Source of the DNA: Paracoccaceae bacterium
GTDB taxonomy: Bacteria; Pseudomonadota; Alphaproteobacteria; Rhodobacterales; Rhodobacteraceae
Assembly (NCBI GenBank): GCA_030066905.1
Contig: JASJAR010000005.1
Span: 62,001-126,000, forward strand
Direction of reading: 5' to 3'
DNA: 64,000 bases
Part shown: in pieces, positions 7,156-15,202 of the stretch
How positions within the stretch are numbered: position 1 is the first letter of the stretch
How the letters are laid out: each line of letters starts with the position of its first letter
Notes under the pieces: model-generated
What the model was told of the DNA's origin: nothing
The model's database searches: none
The model's input: only the letters and a program-made list of their open reading frames with translations
Position numbers and translations under genes: made by a program

Positions 7156-8073
7156 TCAATCCCCAGTTCGGTTGGCGTGGCTGGCGGTGGGCGACGGCCC
7201 GGCGGTGCGGGAGCCGGGCGCCCCGTGCGCACGGTAGGTGGTGACGCCGGCCGGTTCGAAGCCGAAACGATCGGGCTCGGGCACACGTTCGGAATGGCCC
7301 ACGAAGAGTAGGCCACCGTCGGCAAGCAGGGCGCGGAACCGCGGCCAGAGCGCGAGCTGGGTGGCCTCGTCGAAATAGATCACGACGTTGCGGCAAAAGA
7401 TGGCGTCGAACCGGCCCTTCATCGGCCAGGGCTGAAGCAGGTTCAGTTCGCGGAACGTCACAAGCGCCCGGACGGGGGCCGCGACCCTTTGAACGTCGCC
7501 CTCGGCCTGCTCGAAATAGCGCGTCTGGAGGGCGGTGGGGACGCCGGCGGCCTGCGTGGCGTCGAACTCCGCCCGGCGGGCGATCTCGAGGATCGCAGGA
7601 TCGATGTCGCTGGCGAGAATGCGCGCGTCGCGCTTGCCGATATCGGGATCGGCATCAAGAAGCGTCATGGCGACGGAATAGGCCTCCTGTCCGCTCGAGC
7701 AGCCCGCCGACCAGATGCGGACCCGCCCCCCCGCCCTGGCCTTTGCCGCAAGCTCGGGGGCCATGGCGGCGAGAGTGTCGAAATGGTGCTTCTCGCGGAA
7801 GAAACTCGACACGTTCGTCGTCAGGACCGACACCATGTTGCGCCGTTCGTCAGCCCCGTCTTCGGACTGAACGACGCCGAGATAGTCGCGGAAGCTCGTC
7901 AGCCCCAGCGCCCGGAGCCGGCGCGCCACCCGGGACTGCACGAGCGCGCGCTTCGACGCAGGGATCAGGAGCCCGGCCTCGCTGTGGGCAAGGGCGGCGA
8001 GCCCGGTGAAGACGTCCTGGGGCATGTCCCATTGATCGTCTTGCCGCACTACGGGGTGGGATGCCTCGTTCAC
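7156..8073 (-). CDS. cheR: chemoreceptor methyltransferase CheR
   Basis: CheR transfers methyl groups from S-adenosylmethionine to receptor glutamates. The 305-aa protein has an N-terminal all-helical domain (residues 20-100) and then the SAM-binding Rossmann core with RIWSAGCSSGQEAYS, ILASDIDPAIL and IFCRNVVIYFD. All match the family. The C-terminal 25 residues are Pro/Ser/Ala-rich and not conserved. It starts with GTG at 8073, overlapping the cheW stop. Confidence 0.9.
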   Translation of the reverse strand: MNEASHPVVRQDDQWDMPQDVFTGLAALAHSEAGLLIPASKRALVQSRVARRLRALGLTSFRDYLGVVQSEDGADERRNMVSVLTTNVSSFFREKHHFDTLAAMAPELAAKARAGGRVRIWSAGCSSGQEAYSVAMTLLDADPDIGKRDARILASDIDPAILEIARRAEFDATQAAGVPTALQTRYFEQAEGDVQRVAAPVRALVTFRELNLLQPWPMKGRFDAIFCRNVVIYFDEATQLALWPRFRALLADGGLLFVGHSERVPEPDRFGFEPAGVTTYRAHGAPGSRTAGPSPTASHANRTGD

Positions 8074-8555
8074 GCAGCGGCCTCTGTGCCCGGCGGCAGA
8101 ACCGCCTCGAGATGCAGCACGCGCACCATCCGGTCCTCGATGACGATGAGCCCGCGCACGAAGCGCTCGGTGTCGTCGTTGAGCATTTCCGGCGGCGGCT
8201 GCATCTCGCCTCTGGGGATCGACAATATGTCGGAGACCGCGTCGACCCTCACGCCGACGGTGCGCCCCTCGAGGTCGACGACGATGATGACGCTGCGCTC
8301 GCTCGGCTCCTCGGCTTCAAGGCCCAGGCGGCGGGCGAGGTCGACCACGGGAAGCACGGTGCCGCGGAGGTTGATTACGCCGTGGACATAATGGGGCGAT
8401 CGCGGCAGCGAGGTCGCCCGCGTCCAACCGCGGATTTCGCGCACCGACATGATGTCGACCGAGTACTCATGCTCGCCGATCCGGAAGGAGAGGAGTTCGA
8501 CTTCTTCGTTGCGGTCCTTGCCGTCCTGCGGCGCGTCTTGGGTGATGGTGTCCAT
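8070..8555 (-). CDS. cheW: chemotaxis coupling protein CheW
   Basis: CheW links receptors to CheA in signalling arrays. The 161-aa protein is a single CheW-like SH3 domain with the family landmarks FRIGEHEYSVDIMSVREI, VHGVINLRGTVLPVVDL and the C-terminal VLHLEAVLP. It begins six bases after the cheA stop and overlaps cheR. Confidence 0.9.
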   Translation of the reverse strand: MDTITQDAPQDGKDRNEEVELLSFRIGEHEYSVDIMSVREIRGWTRATSLPRSPHYVHGVINLRGTVLPVVDLARRLGLEAEEPSERSVIIVVDLEGRTVGVRVDAVSDILSIPRGEMQPPPEMLNDDTERFVRGLIVIEDRMVRVLHLEAVLPPGTEAAA

Positions 8556-8561
8556 GATGGG

Positions 8562-10814
8562 CTACCCTGCTTTCTGGAGCGCTGTTTCGGGGGCGCTTTT
8601 GCCGGAGGCGTTGGCGATGAGATCGGCCGGGTCGAGGATGAGGGCGATCTGGCCGTCGCCGAGAATGGTGGCCGCGGCGACCCCGGGGACGTGTCCGTAG
8701 CTGTCCTGCAACCCCTTGATGACCACCTGGCGCTGGTCCTCGATCTGATCGACAACCAGCGCGGCCCGACTGCCGTCTTCCTGGGAGATCAGAAGCGCGA
8801 TGGACCCTACGTAATCCGCTCTCGGCGCGCGGTAGCCAAGCTCGGCGCCAAGGTCGAGAAGCGGAACGAACGCGTCCCGCACCAACACCACCCTGGTTTG
8901 CGGCCCGAGGGGGCGAATGTCTGTTTCGGACAAGGTCAGCGTTTCGGCAATGGCGTTCAGGGGCACCACCATCGTTTCGTCCTCGACCCCCACGACCATG
9001 CCGTCGAGAACGGCGAGCGTCAGCGGCAGGCTGATCGAAAAACAGGTGCCGCGGCCCGGTGTCGACGTGATCGAGATGCGCCCGCCGAGGGCGCTGATCG
9101 AGCTCTTGACGACATCCATCCCGACGCCGCGACCGGAGAGGTTTGAGACCTCGGCGGCAGTGGAGAAGCCGGGCAGAAAGAGCAGGTTGTCGATCTCCTG
9201 ATCGGCGAGGGATTGGCCCGGCGCGATCAGCCCCTTCTCCTCGGCGATGGATTGTACGCGCGCGCGGTTAATCCCGCCGCCGTCGTCCGCCACTTCGATG
9301 ACCACCCGACCGGAGCGGTGGGCGGCCGACAGCCGCACCGTGCCCCGTTCGGGCTTGCCCGCCGCGACCCGCTGTTCGCCGGTTTCCAGCCCGTGGTCGA
9401 CGGCATTGCGGATCATGTGGGTCAGGGGGTCCGAGAGCCGTTCGATCACCGTTTTGTCGATCTCGGTGGCCTCGCCGTCGGTCACCAGCCGGGCATCCTT
9501 GCCGGTGGCCGTCGATGCCTCGCGCACGATGCGCCCCATCCGCTGGAAGAGCGACTTCACCGGCTGGGCGCGGATCATCATGACGCTTTCCTGGATGTTG
9601 CGCGTCAGATGTTGAAATTCGTCAAGCCCGCTGGAGACGGGCGAATTCGAGGGCAGCCCCGCCGTGGCCACCGACTGGGCCAGCATGGCCTGGTTGATGA
9701 CCAATTCCCCGACCAGGTTCACCAGCCGGTCGATGCGTTCGAGATCGACGCGGACGGTTGCCGATTTTGCCACGGGTTTGGCCCCGGACGCGGCCGCCGG
9801 CCTCGGGTCCTCGGTTTCTTCGCCGGCGTCGCCGGCCGGCGCCGGTTGAGAGGTGCCTGGGGGGTCGGCCGGGAGGGGATCCGACGGCGTCGCCGTTGCC
9901 GCTTCGATTGGCGTCGTAGTCTCAGCCGCCGGCAGCCCAGATTCCTCTCCCGGATGCTCCGGCCGGTCGTCAGACAGCGGTTCGATGGACAAGCCGCAAA
10001 GCCCGTCGACGAATTCGAACACCTCCTCGACCGCGGAAACGTCTGCATTCGTCACAAGGGTTAGCGTCCAGGTCAGCAGCGCGGCATTGGGCTGCAACTC
10101 GTCGAGGGCGGGTAGCGTCGCGGTGGCCTCGACGGAGGATTCGACCTTGCCCAGTTCTTGGAGAAGCCGGAACAGAAAGAGCGGCTCGTTGCCTCCGGCG
10201 TAAAGCTCCGGCTCCGGCGAGAAGACGATCCGGTAGGTCGTCTCCTGTTCGGCCGCCTCATCGGGATCGGGCTCGCCCGCGATGTCGAGAGGCGGCAGGT
10301 CGTCGGGAAGGGCGAGATCGGCCATGGCGTCGTCGGCGCCGGCGAGACCGCCGATATCGTCGAGGTCGAGACTGAGGGCGGTGGGTGCGAAATCGACCTC
10401 TTCCGCCGCCTCCTCGTCACCGCCGACGTCGCCGGTTACCTCAAGAAGCTCCGCGATTACCGGGTCAGTGATCGCGGTGTCGAGCGGTTCGTCGTCCCGC
10501 GAGGCCCTGACGAGATCGGAGAGGATGTCGCCGCATTTGAAGAACAGACGGACGAGACCGTCGTCGACGGACAGCGTACCGGCGCGCACGGCGTCGAGCG
10601 CGTTTTCGAATTTGTGGGCGAACCCGACGAGCTGATCGAGACTGAAGGCCCCGGCACCGCCCTTGATGGAATGCACCGCGCGAAACACGATGTTGATCGT
10701 CTCGCCGTCGGCGGCCCCGTCGGACATCGCCTCGAGACCGTCATGGAGCGCTTCGAGGAGTTCTTCGCATTCGATGAAGAACGACGCGCGGATTTCCTGC
10801 ATCGGATCGGACAC
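8562..10814 (-). CDS. cheA: chemotaxis histidine kinase CheA
   Basis: CheA autophosphorylates on its Hpt domain and passes phosphate to CheY and CheB. The 750-aa protein has P1 with the phospho-accepting H48 in FRAVHSIKGGAG, a long acidic linker rich in Asp, Glu and Ala (about 130-200), a P2-like region around 200-290, and a Pro/Thr-rich linker. These are followed by the dimerisation helices, an HATPase domain (N box HMIRNAVDHGLE, G1 VADDGGGI, G2 GRGVGMDVV) and a C-terminal CheW-like domain. The start is GTG at 10814; an ATG four codons later is the alternative. It follows cheY by 10 bases. Confidence 0.93.
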   Translation of the reverse strand: MSDPMQEIRASFFIECEELLEALHDGLEAMSDGAADGETINIVFRAVHSIKGGAGAFSLDQLVGFAHKFENALDAVRAGTLSVDDGLVRLFFKCGDILSDLVRASRDDEPLDTAITDPVIAELLEVTGDVGGDEEAAEEVDFAPTALSLDLDDIGGLAGADDAMADLALPDDLPPLDIAGEPDPDEAAEQETTYRIVFSPEPELYAGGNEPLFLFRLLQELGKVESSVEATATLPALDELQPNAALLTWTLTLVTNADVSAVEEVFEFVDGLCGLSIEPLSDDRPEHPGEESGLPAAETTTPIEAATATPSDPLPADPPGTSQPAPAGDAGEETEDPRPAAASGAKPVAKSATVRVDLERIDRLVNLVGELVINQAMLAQSVATAGLPSNSPVSSGLDEFQHLTRNIQESVMMIRAQPVKSLFQRMGRIVREASTATGKDARLVTDGEATEIDKTVIERLSDPLTHMIRNAVDHGLETGEQRVAAGKPERGTVRLSAAHRSGRVVIEVADDGGGINRARVQSIAEEKGLIAPGQSLADQEIDNLLFLPGFSTAAEVSNLSGRGVGMDVVKSSISALGGRISITSTPGRGTCFSISLPLTLAVLDGMVVGVEDETMVVPLNAIAETLTLSETDIRPLGPQTRVVLVRDAFVPLLDLGAELGYRAPRADYVGSIALLISQEDGSRAALVVDQIEDQRQVVIKGLQDSYGHVPGVAAATILGDGQIALILDPADLIANASGKSAPETALQKAG

Positions 10815-10824
10815 GTTGCGCCCC

Positions 10825-11190
10825 TCAGCCTGTGACCATGCGCAGGGCGCGCACGAGCTTTTCGGGGTCGAACGGCTTGACGATCCAGCCGGTGGCTCCG
10901 GCGCGCCGCGCCTTGGCCTTCAGTTCCTCCGCGCTTTCGGTGGTCAGAACGAGAATCGGGATGTTGCGCAGCCGGTCGATGCCCCGGACGGCGTCGATGA
11001 AACCGAACCCGTCGAGCCGCGGCATGTTAATGTCGGTAATGATCGCGTCGGGCTTGAGCTGGTCGAGCACTTCAAGGCCGTCCTGTCCGTCCTCGGCGAG
11101 ATGGGCGTCCATCCCGGCCTCAACCAGGGCCAGCCGCAGCATGTCCCGCATGGTCCGGCTGTCGTCCACGGCAAGGACCGAGATGCTCAT
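10825..11190 (-). CDS. cheY: chemotaxis response regulator CheY (proximal copy)
   Basis: A 121-aa single receiver domain with LAVDDSRTMRDML, the phospho-acceptor Asp in IITDINMPRLDG, the Thr of LVLTTESAEE and the Lys of IVKPFDPEKL. This DSRTMR/NMPRLDG type is the one usually placed just before cheA in alphaproteobacteria. With the second cheY it gives two CheYs in one operon, which often divide motor control and phosphate drainage. It overlaps the STAS gene by four bases. Confidence 0.9.
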   Translation of the reverse strand: MSISVLAVDDSRTMRDMLRLALVEAGMDAHLAEDGQDGLEVLDQLKPDAIITDINMPRLDGFGFIDAVRGIDRLRNIPILVLTTESAEELKAKARRAGATGWIVKPFDPEKLVRALRMVTG

Positions 11191-11465
11191 CGAATGTCTC
11201 CTTCCGTCAGGACTTCGGGGGAGGTGCCCAGAAGCTGCAATTGGGACCGGACATCGTCCGACACCCCCTCCAGCGTCAGGATATGGCCGCCATCCTGCCA
11301 GTCGTTCGCGGCGACGATCATTGTCTGGACGGCGAGCCCGCCGATCTGCGTCAGCCCGCCGGCATCGAGGACAAGGTTGCTGCCCTGATGCGCCCGCAAC
11401 GCCGCAATGAGGTCGGGCACGGCAGCCGTGTCGAGTTTCTCGGGAAGCTCGAATCGCGCGCTCAC
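11187..11465 (-). CDS. STAS-domain protein, first gene of the che operon
   Basis: A short STAS-domain protein (92 aa from the chosen start). FELPEKLDTAAVPDLIAAL, then LVLDAGGLTQIGGLAVQTMI, follows the strand-helix order of STAS domains, with the Thr of LTQIGG where anti-sigma antagonists carry their phosphorylatable Ser/Thr. GTG at 11465 is preferred because GGAGG lies seven bases before it and the domain begins immediately. An ATG at 11522 in the same frame adds 19 residues but has no ribosome site. Such proteins head many alphaproteobacterial che operons; their role is not settled. Confidence 0.7.
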   Translation of the reverse strand: MSARFELPEKLDTAAVPDLIAALRAHQGSNLVLDAGGLTQIGGLAVQTMIVAANDWQDGGHILTLEGVSDDVRSQLQLLGTSPEVLTEGDIR

Positions 11466-11553
11466 CGCGTCGCCTCCGAGCCGGGGATCGCCCGTGAGAT
11501 CATGCCAAACGTCCTTCGCCATCAACGTCCGGCAGGGTCTAGAGCGGCCCAAG

Positions 11554-11568
11554 TTAAAGCGCGGTTAC
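11554..11568 (-). promoter_or_regulatory. candidate CtrA-binding site of the che operon
   Basis: On the plus strand the site reads TTAA, seven bases, TTAC; on the minus strand GTAA, seven bases, TTAAC. This is one mismatch from the CtrA consensus TTAA-N7-TTAA. It lies in the 120-base gap between glk and the STAS gene, 89 bases upstream of the GTG at 11465. CtrA is known to activate motility and chemotaxis genes in several Rhodobacterales. Confidence 0.4.
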
Positions 11569-11585
11569 GCCGGGCGCGTTTTTGC

Positions 11586-12551
11586 TCAGAGAAGGCGGGT
11601 GAGGTGCGCCGCGCAGCCCGAAAGCGCCGCAAAATCGTCTTCTACGAGGGTCACGGAGAAATTCTGCATGAAGCCGGCAAACCGCCCCTTGTCGACGAAG
11701 GCGGCGCGGAAGCCGAAGCGGTCATAGAACGGGGTAAAGGCCCGGGCCACGCCGCCAACGAGAAAGACGCCGCCGAACGGCAGATGGATGAGCGTCAGAT
11801 TGCCCGCAACCGTGCCGAGAATCCGCACGAATGTCCGCGCCGCCTCCGTGGCCCGCGGGTCTTCCCCGGTCTCGCAGGCGCTCATGATCTCCGCCGCCGT
11901 ACGCTCGGCAGGGTCGCCGTCGCGATGCCCCAGCCAGGCATAGATGCGTTCGAGGCCGCGACCCGACAGGACGTCCTCAATGGCCGGAAAGCCATGGGCG
12001 GTTTCCACAAACCGCAACAATGCAAGATCGTCCTCGGTGCGGATCGGCATGTTCGCATGGCCCGCCTCGGAGGGCGAGACGAGCCGGCTGGCGCCGAGAT
12101 CGTAGACCGGGGCGCAGTTGAAGCCTGTGCCGATCCCGATGACCAGCCGGTCGGAATGCTCCGGCTGCGGGGCCTCGACAACGGTTCTGAGGTTTTCAGG
12201 CGCGATCCGCCCCAGCGCATGGCCCTGGGCCTGAAGGTCGTTCAGCACCGCCACGGTGCCCGCTGCCGTCGGCCGCGCGACGGTGCCCTCGTCAATCGAC
12301 CAGTCGCGGTTGGTCAGCGAAGCCCGCCCGTCGCGCACGGGCCCGGCAACGGCGACGCAGGCGCCGGCCACCGTCCCGGGTGCGGTTTCGGCGACGAACT
12401 CCTTAAGAATGTTCTCAAGCCCCGCATAGCCCGAATTGCGGTATTTGCGGATCGTTTCCGTCAGCAACGTGTCGCCCGTGGCCAGCGCCACACGGGTATT
12501 GGTCCCGCCGATATCGGCGACGACCAGGGTTGGAGATGACGTCGGGGTCAT
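11586..12551 (-). CDS. glk: glucokinase
   Basis: Phosphorylates glucose released by the two glucosidases of this cluster, feeding the Entner-Doudoroff pathway. The 321-aa protein has the bacterial Glk features: ATP-binding LVVADIGGTNTRVAL at the N-terminus, LTNRDWSID and VLNDLQAQGHAL in the sugar-binding cleft, IGIGTGFNCAPVY, EAGHANMP, and GGVFLVGGVA. It follows the beta-glucosidase gene after one base and ends the aglR-bgl-glk transcript. Confidence 0.9.
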   Translation of the reverse strand: MTPTSSPTLVVADIGGTNTRVALATGDTLLTETIRKYRNSGYAGLENILKEFVAETAPGTVAGACVAVAGPVRDGRASLTNRDWSIDEGTVARPTAAGTVAVLNDLQAQGHALGRIAPENLRTVVEAPQPEHSDRLVIGIGTGFNCAPVYDLGASRLVSPSEAGHANMPIRTEDDLALLRFVETAHGFPAIEDVLSGRGLERIYAWLGHRDGDPAERTAAEIMSACETGEDPRATEAARTFVRILGTVAGNLTLIHLPFGGVFLVGGVARAFTPFYDRFGFRAAFVDKGRFAGFMQNFSVTLVEDDFAALSGCAAHLTRLL

Positions 12552-12552
12552 A

Positions 12553-13890
12553 TCAATCCGCGGTGGCGAGCATCTTTGCCAGCGCGTGATAGGACGCTTT
12601 GGGCGTCCGCTTCAAGGTTCCGAAATCGACATGGACGAGGCCGAAGCGCTTCTCGTAGCCGAGCGCCCATTCGTAATTGTCCAGAAGCGACCAGACGTAA
12701 TAGCCTGCCACCGGGACCCCGTCGTCGTCGGCGCGCCTGACTTCGGCAAGATGGGCATCGATATAGGCGATCCGCGCGTGGTCTGCGGCGGCGCCGTTCG
12801 ACAGAATGTCGGCGTTGGCCATGCCGTTCTCCGTCACGTAGAGCGGCAGGTCGCCGGTATAGTCGGCCGCTGTGCGACGGAGGAAGTAACCGAGGCCCTC
12901 GGGGTAGATCTCCCAATCCATCTGGGTCGTCGGCAGCGGCCCGGGGACCTCTGCGAGCGACGGCCAGGCGGCATCGGTGGGCGCGATCACCTTGCGGGTG
13001 TAGTAGTTCAGACCGCACCAATCCACAGGGGCGGTGATTGCGGCGAAGTCGTCCTGCCAGCCGTCGGGCAAGTGCGGTCCGAGCCCTTCGAGCACGGCCT
13101 CCGGGTAGCGTCCCTTGAAGAGACCGGAGAGAAAGAACTGGTTATAGTAGGCGTCGTACCGTGCGGCGGCCGCCGTCGCCTCGGCGGAGGCGTCCGCAGG
13201 ATGGGCGAACTCGAAATTGCAGACCGCGCCGAGGTTGCCGACCCCCAGCCCGCGCATGACCTCGATGGCCCGGCCATGGGCGAGAAGGACGTGGTGCATC
13301 GCCCTTGCGGTCGCGCGGATGTCGCGCAGACCCGGCGCATGCACCCCTTCGAAATGGCTGAGCCAGCCGACGCACCAGGGTTCGTTGATCGGCGCGGCAG
13401 ACCAGATGCGGTCGCCGATCCGGCCCATGACGATTTCGGCGAAATCGGCGAACCAGCCGGCGATATCCCGGTTGCGCCAGCCGCCGAGATCGGCCAGCGG
13501 GGAGGGGAGTTCCCAGTGATAAAGCGTCGCGGCGGGTTTAAGGCCGCGGTCCAGCATTCCGTCGACGAGGCGGTCGTAAAAGTCGAGACCTTCCGCGTTT
13601 ACGGCGCCGCGCCCCTCGGGGATCACCCGGGCCCAACTCGTCGAGAACCGGTAGACGTCGAACCCCGCGTCGCGCACGAGATCGAGGTCTTCTTCCCAGC
13701 GGTGGTAATGGTCGCAGGCCAAACCCCCGTCTTCGGCCCGGACGACATTGCCGGGCGTGGAGGCGAAATCGTCCCAATGGGTGCGTCCGGCGCCGCCATG
13801 GGCGTGACCTTCGATCTGGTAGCTTGAAGTTGCGGCCCCGAAGAGGAACCCTTCGGGAAAGTCGCGCCGGGCGCAGCTGAAATCGGTCAT
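12553..13890 (-). CDS. family GH1 beta-glucosidase
   Basis: Retaining beta-glycosidase of 445 aa, cytoplasmic since no signal peptide is present. It opens with FPEGFLFGAATSSYQIEG, the usual GH1 N-terminus. The acid/base Glu is in PINEPWCVGW and the nucleophile Glu in LYVTENGMA. Length and motifs fit BglA/BglB enzymes. Its ATG overlaps the aglR stop (ATGA). Although the neighbouring transporter is for alpha-glucosides, a beta-glucosidase in this position is common in Rhodobacterales agl clusters and widens the range of glucosides used. Confidence 0.92.
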   Translation of the reverse strand: MTDFSCARRDFPEGFLFGAATSSYQIEGHAHGGAGRTHWDDFASTPGNVVRAEDGGLACDHYHRWEEDLDLVRDAGFDVYRFSTSWARVIPEGRGAVNAEGLDFYDRLVDGMLDRGLKPAATLYHWELPSPLADLGGWRNRDIAGWFADFAEIVMGRIGDRIWSAAPINEPWCVGWLSHFEGVHAPGLRDIRATARAMHHVLLAHGRAIEVMRGLGVGNLGAVCNFEFAHPADASAEATAAAARYDAYYNQFFLSGLFKGRYPEAVLEGLGPHLPDGWQDDFAAITAPVDWCGLNYYTRKVIAPTDAAWPSLAEVPGPLPTTQMDWEIYPEGLGYFLRRTAADYTGDLPLYVTENGMANADILSNGAAADHARIAYIDAHLAEVRRADDDGVPVAGYYVWSLLDNYEWALGYEKRFGLVHVDFGTLKRTPKASYHALAKMLATAD

Positions 13891-14954
13891 GCAGTTCTGA
13901 CGGTCTCCCGTTTGGGCAGGCGCTGAAGACAGGGCCCGGTCGAGGGCCCGTCGATGAACTCGGCTTCGAGCAGGTGGTGCGCGGGCGAGGGGGCCTGTCG
14001 CGATATCTGGCGCAGAAGGAGATCGGCGGCGATCTGTCCCGCAGCCCGAACCGAGGAGCGCATTGCGGTAAAGATGGGCGCCGCGCCGCCGTTCTTCAGA
14101 TAAGACAGATCGTCGTCGTGGATGATCAGCGAGACGTCCCGGCCGAGTGTCAGCCCGGCATCGGCAACCGCGCGTCGGACGCCGAGGGCGGGGATGAACG
14201 AGGAGGCCAGAATGGCGGTGGGCGGGACGGGCAGGGCAAGCATCCGACGCGCCTCCTTGTACCCGTTGCCTTCGGTCATCTCGCCCCGCGCCATCAGCGC
14301 CGGGTCTGTGCCGATGCCGGCCTCGGCCAGGGCCGCCTCGTAGCCGTCCCGCCGGCGCCGGGCGAAGTCCATGGTCTCGAACCCGTTGATCAGCGCGATG
14401 CGCTCGTGCCCGAGGTCGATGAGATGCCGGGCGGCGGCCCGGAAGGACTTACGGTTGTTCACATCCACCCAGGAATACCCTGCATCGTCCCCCAGGGAAG
14501 CCCGTCCGTGAACGACGAAAGGCAGGCCGACCTTGTCGAGAAGGCCGATCCGCGGGTCGCCGGTCAGCGGCGCTTGCAGGAGCACGCCGTCGACCGAACG
14601 CTCGGCGGCGAGGTCTCGGAACACCCGTTCCTGGTCCACATCGGCAACCAGGGCGAGGTGGATATGGTAGCCGGCCGCCTGATAGGCCTCGCTCGCCCCG
14701 GCGATGAAGTCGCCGTAGACCGGGTTCATCATCTCGTGACGATCAGAGAAGGTCAGGATATGCGCGATCGCCATCGTCCTGCCGGTGGCCAACGACCGCG
14801 CCCGGGCCGAGGGGCGGTAGTTCAGGCGTTCGGCCGCCTTTTCCACCCGCCGTCGCGTCGCCTCGCTGACCTCAGGAAACCCGTTCAGCGCGCGGCTGAC
14901 GGTGGTTTGGGAGAGGCCAAGCTCCGCCGCGAGATCCTTTAGCGTCTTGGCCAC
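13887..14954 (-). CDS. aglR: LacI-family repressor of the alpha-glucoside cluster
   Basis: A 355-aa LacI/GalR regulator. The N-terminal helix-turn-helix reads TLKDLAAELGLSQTTVSRAL, followed by the hinge helix (YRPSARARSLATGRT) and a periplasmic-binding-protein-like sugar domain. The GTG at 14954 is chosen since the DNA-binding domain starts at the next residues and GAGG precedes it; the frame stays open to 15164 without conserved sequence. It is divergent from aglE and heads aglR-bgl-glk. It most likely binds the palindrome at 15117-15130 and is released by an alpha-glucoside or a derivative. Confidence 0.88.
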   Translation of the reverse strand: MAKTLKDLAAELGLSQTTVSRALNGFPEVSEATRRRVEKAAERLNYRPSARARSLATGRTMAIAHILTFSDRHEMMNPVYGDFIAGASEAYQAAGYHIHLALVADVDQERVFRDLAAERSVDGVLLQAPLTGDPRIGLLDKVGLPFVVHGRASLGDDAGYSWVDVNNRKSFRAAARHLIDLGHERIALINGFETMDFARRRRDGYEAALAEAGIGTDPALMARGEMTEGNGYKEARRMLALPVPPTAILASSFIPALGVRRAVADAGLTLGRDVSLIIHDDDLSYLKNGGAAPIFTAMRSSVRAAGQIAADLLLRQISRQAPSPAHHLLEAEFIDGPSTGPCLQRLPKRETVRTA

Positions 14955-15116
14955 CCCAAACCTCACCCGATGCCCTTGTAGTGGCGCCGAGATTAGACAC
15001 CGAACTTGTCGCGCGTCAAATCGGCGGGCGGACCGCAGACCCCATAGCCGGGGGTGCCGTCCTGCGTCCGAAAACCCAATTGACAGCCCCGGCACTCTGG
15101 GCGAGGGTCGGCCCGT

Positions 15117-15130
15117 CCAAAGCGCTTTGG
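15117..15130. promoter_or_regulatory. palindromic operator, probable AglR site
   Basis: CCAAAGCGCTTTGG is a perfect 14-bp palindrome with the central CG typical of LacI-family operators. It lies 73 bases before the aglE ATG in the aglR-aglE divergent region. A TTGACA at 15080-15085 could be the -35 of the aglE promoter, but no good -10 is visible at the expected spacing. Confidence 0.65.
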
Positions 15131-15202
15131 TCTGATTGCGACCGTGCGTGGGCAACAAAAACATGCGGCAACGACCGCTTTGGGATTATCGGGAGGATAC
15201 CC

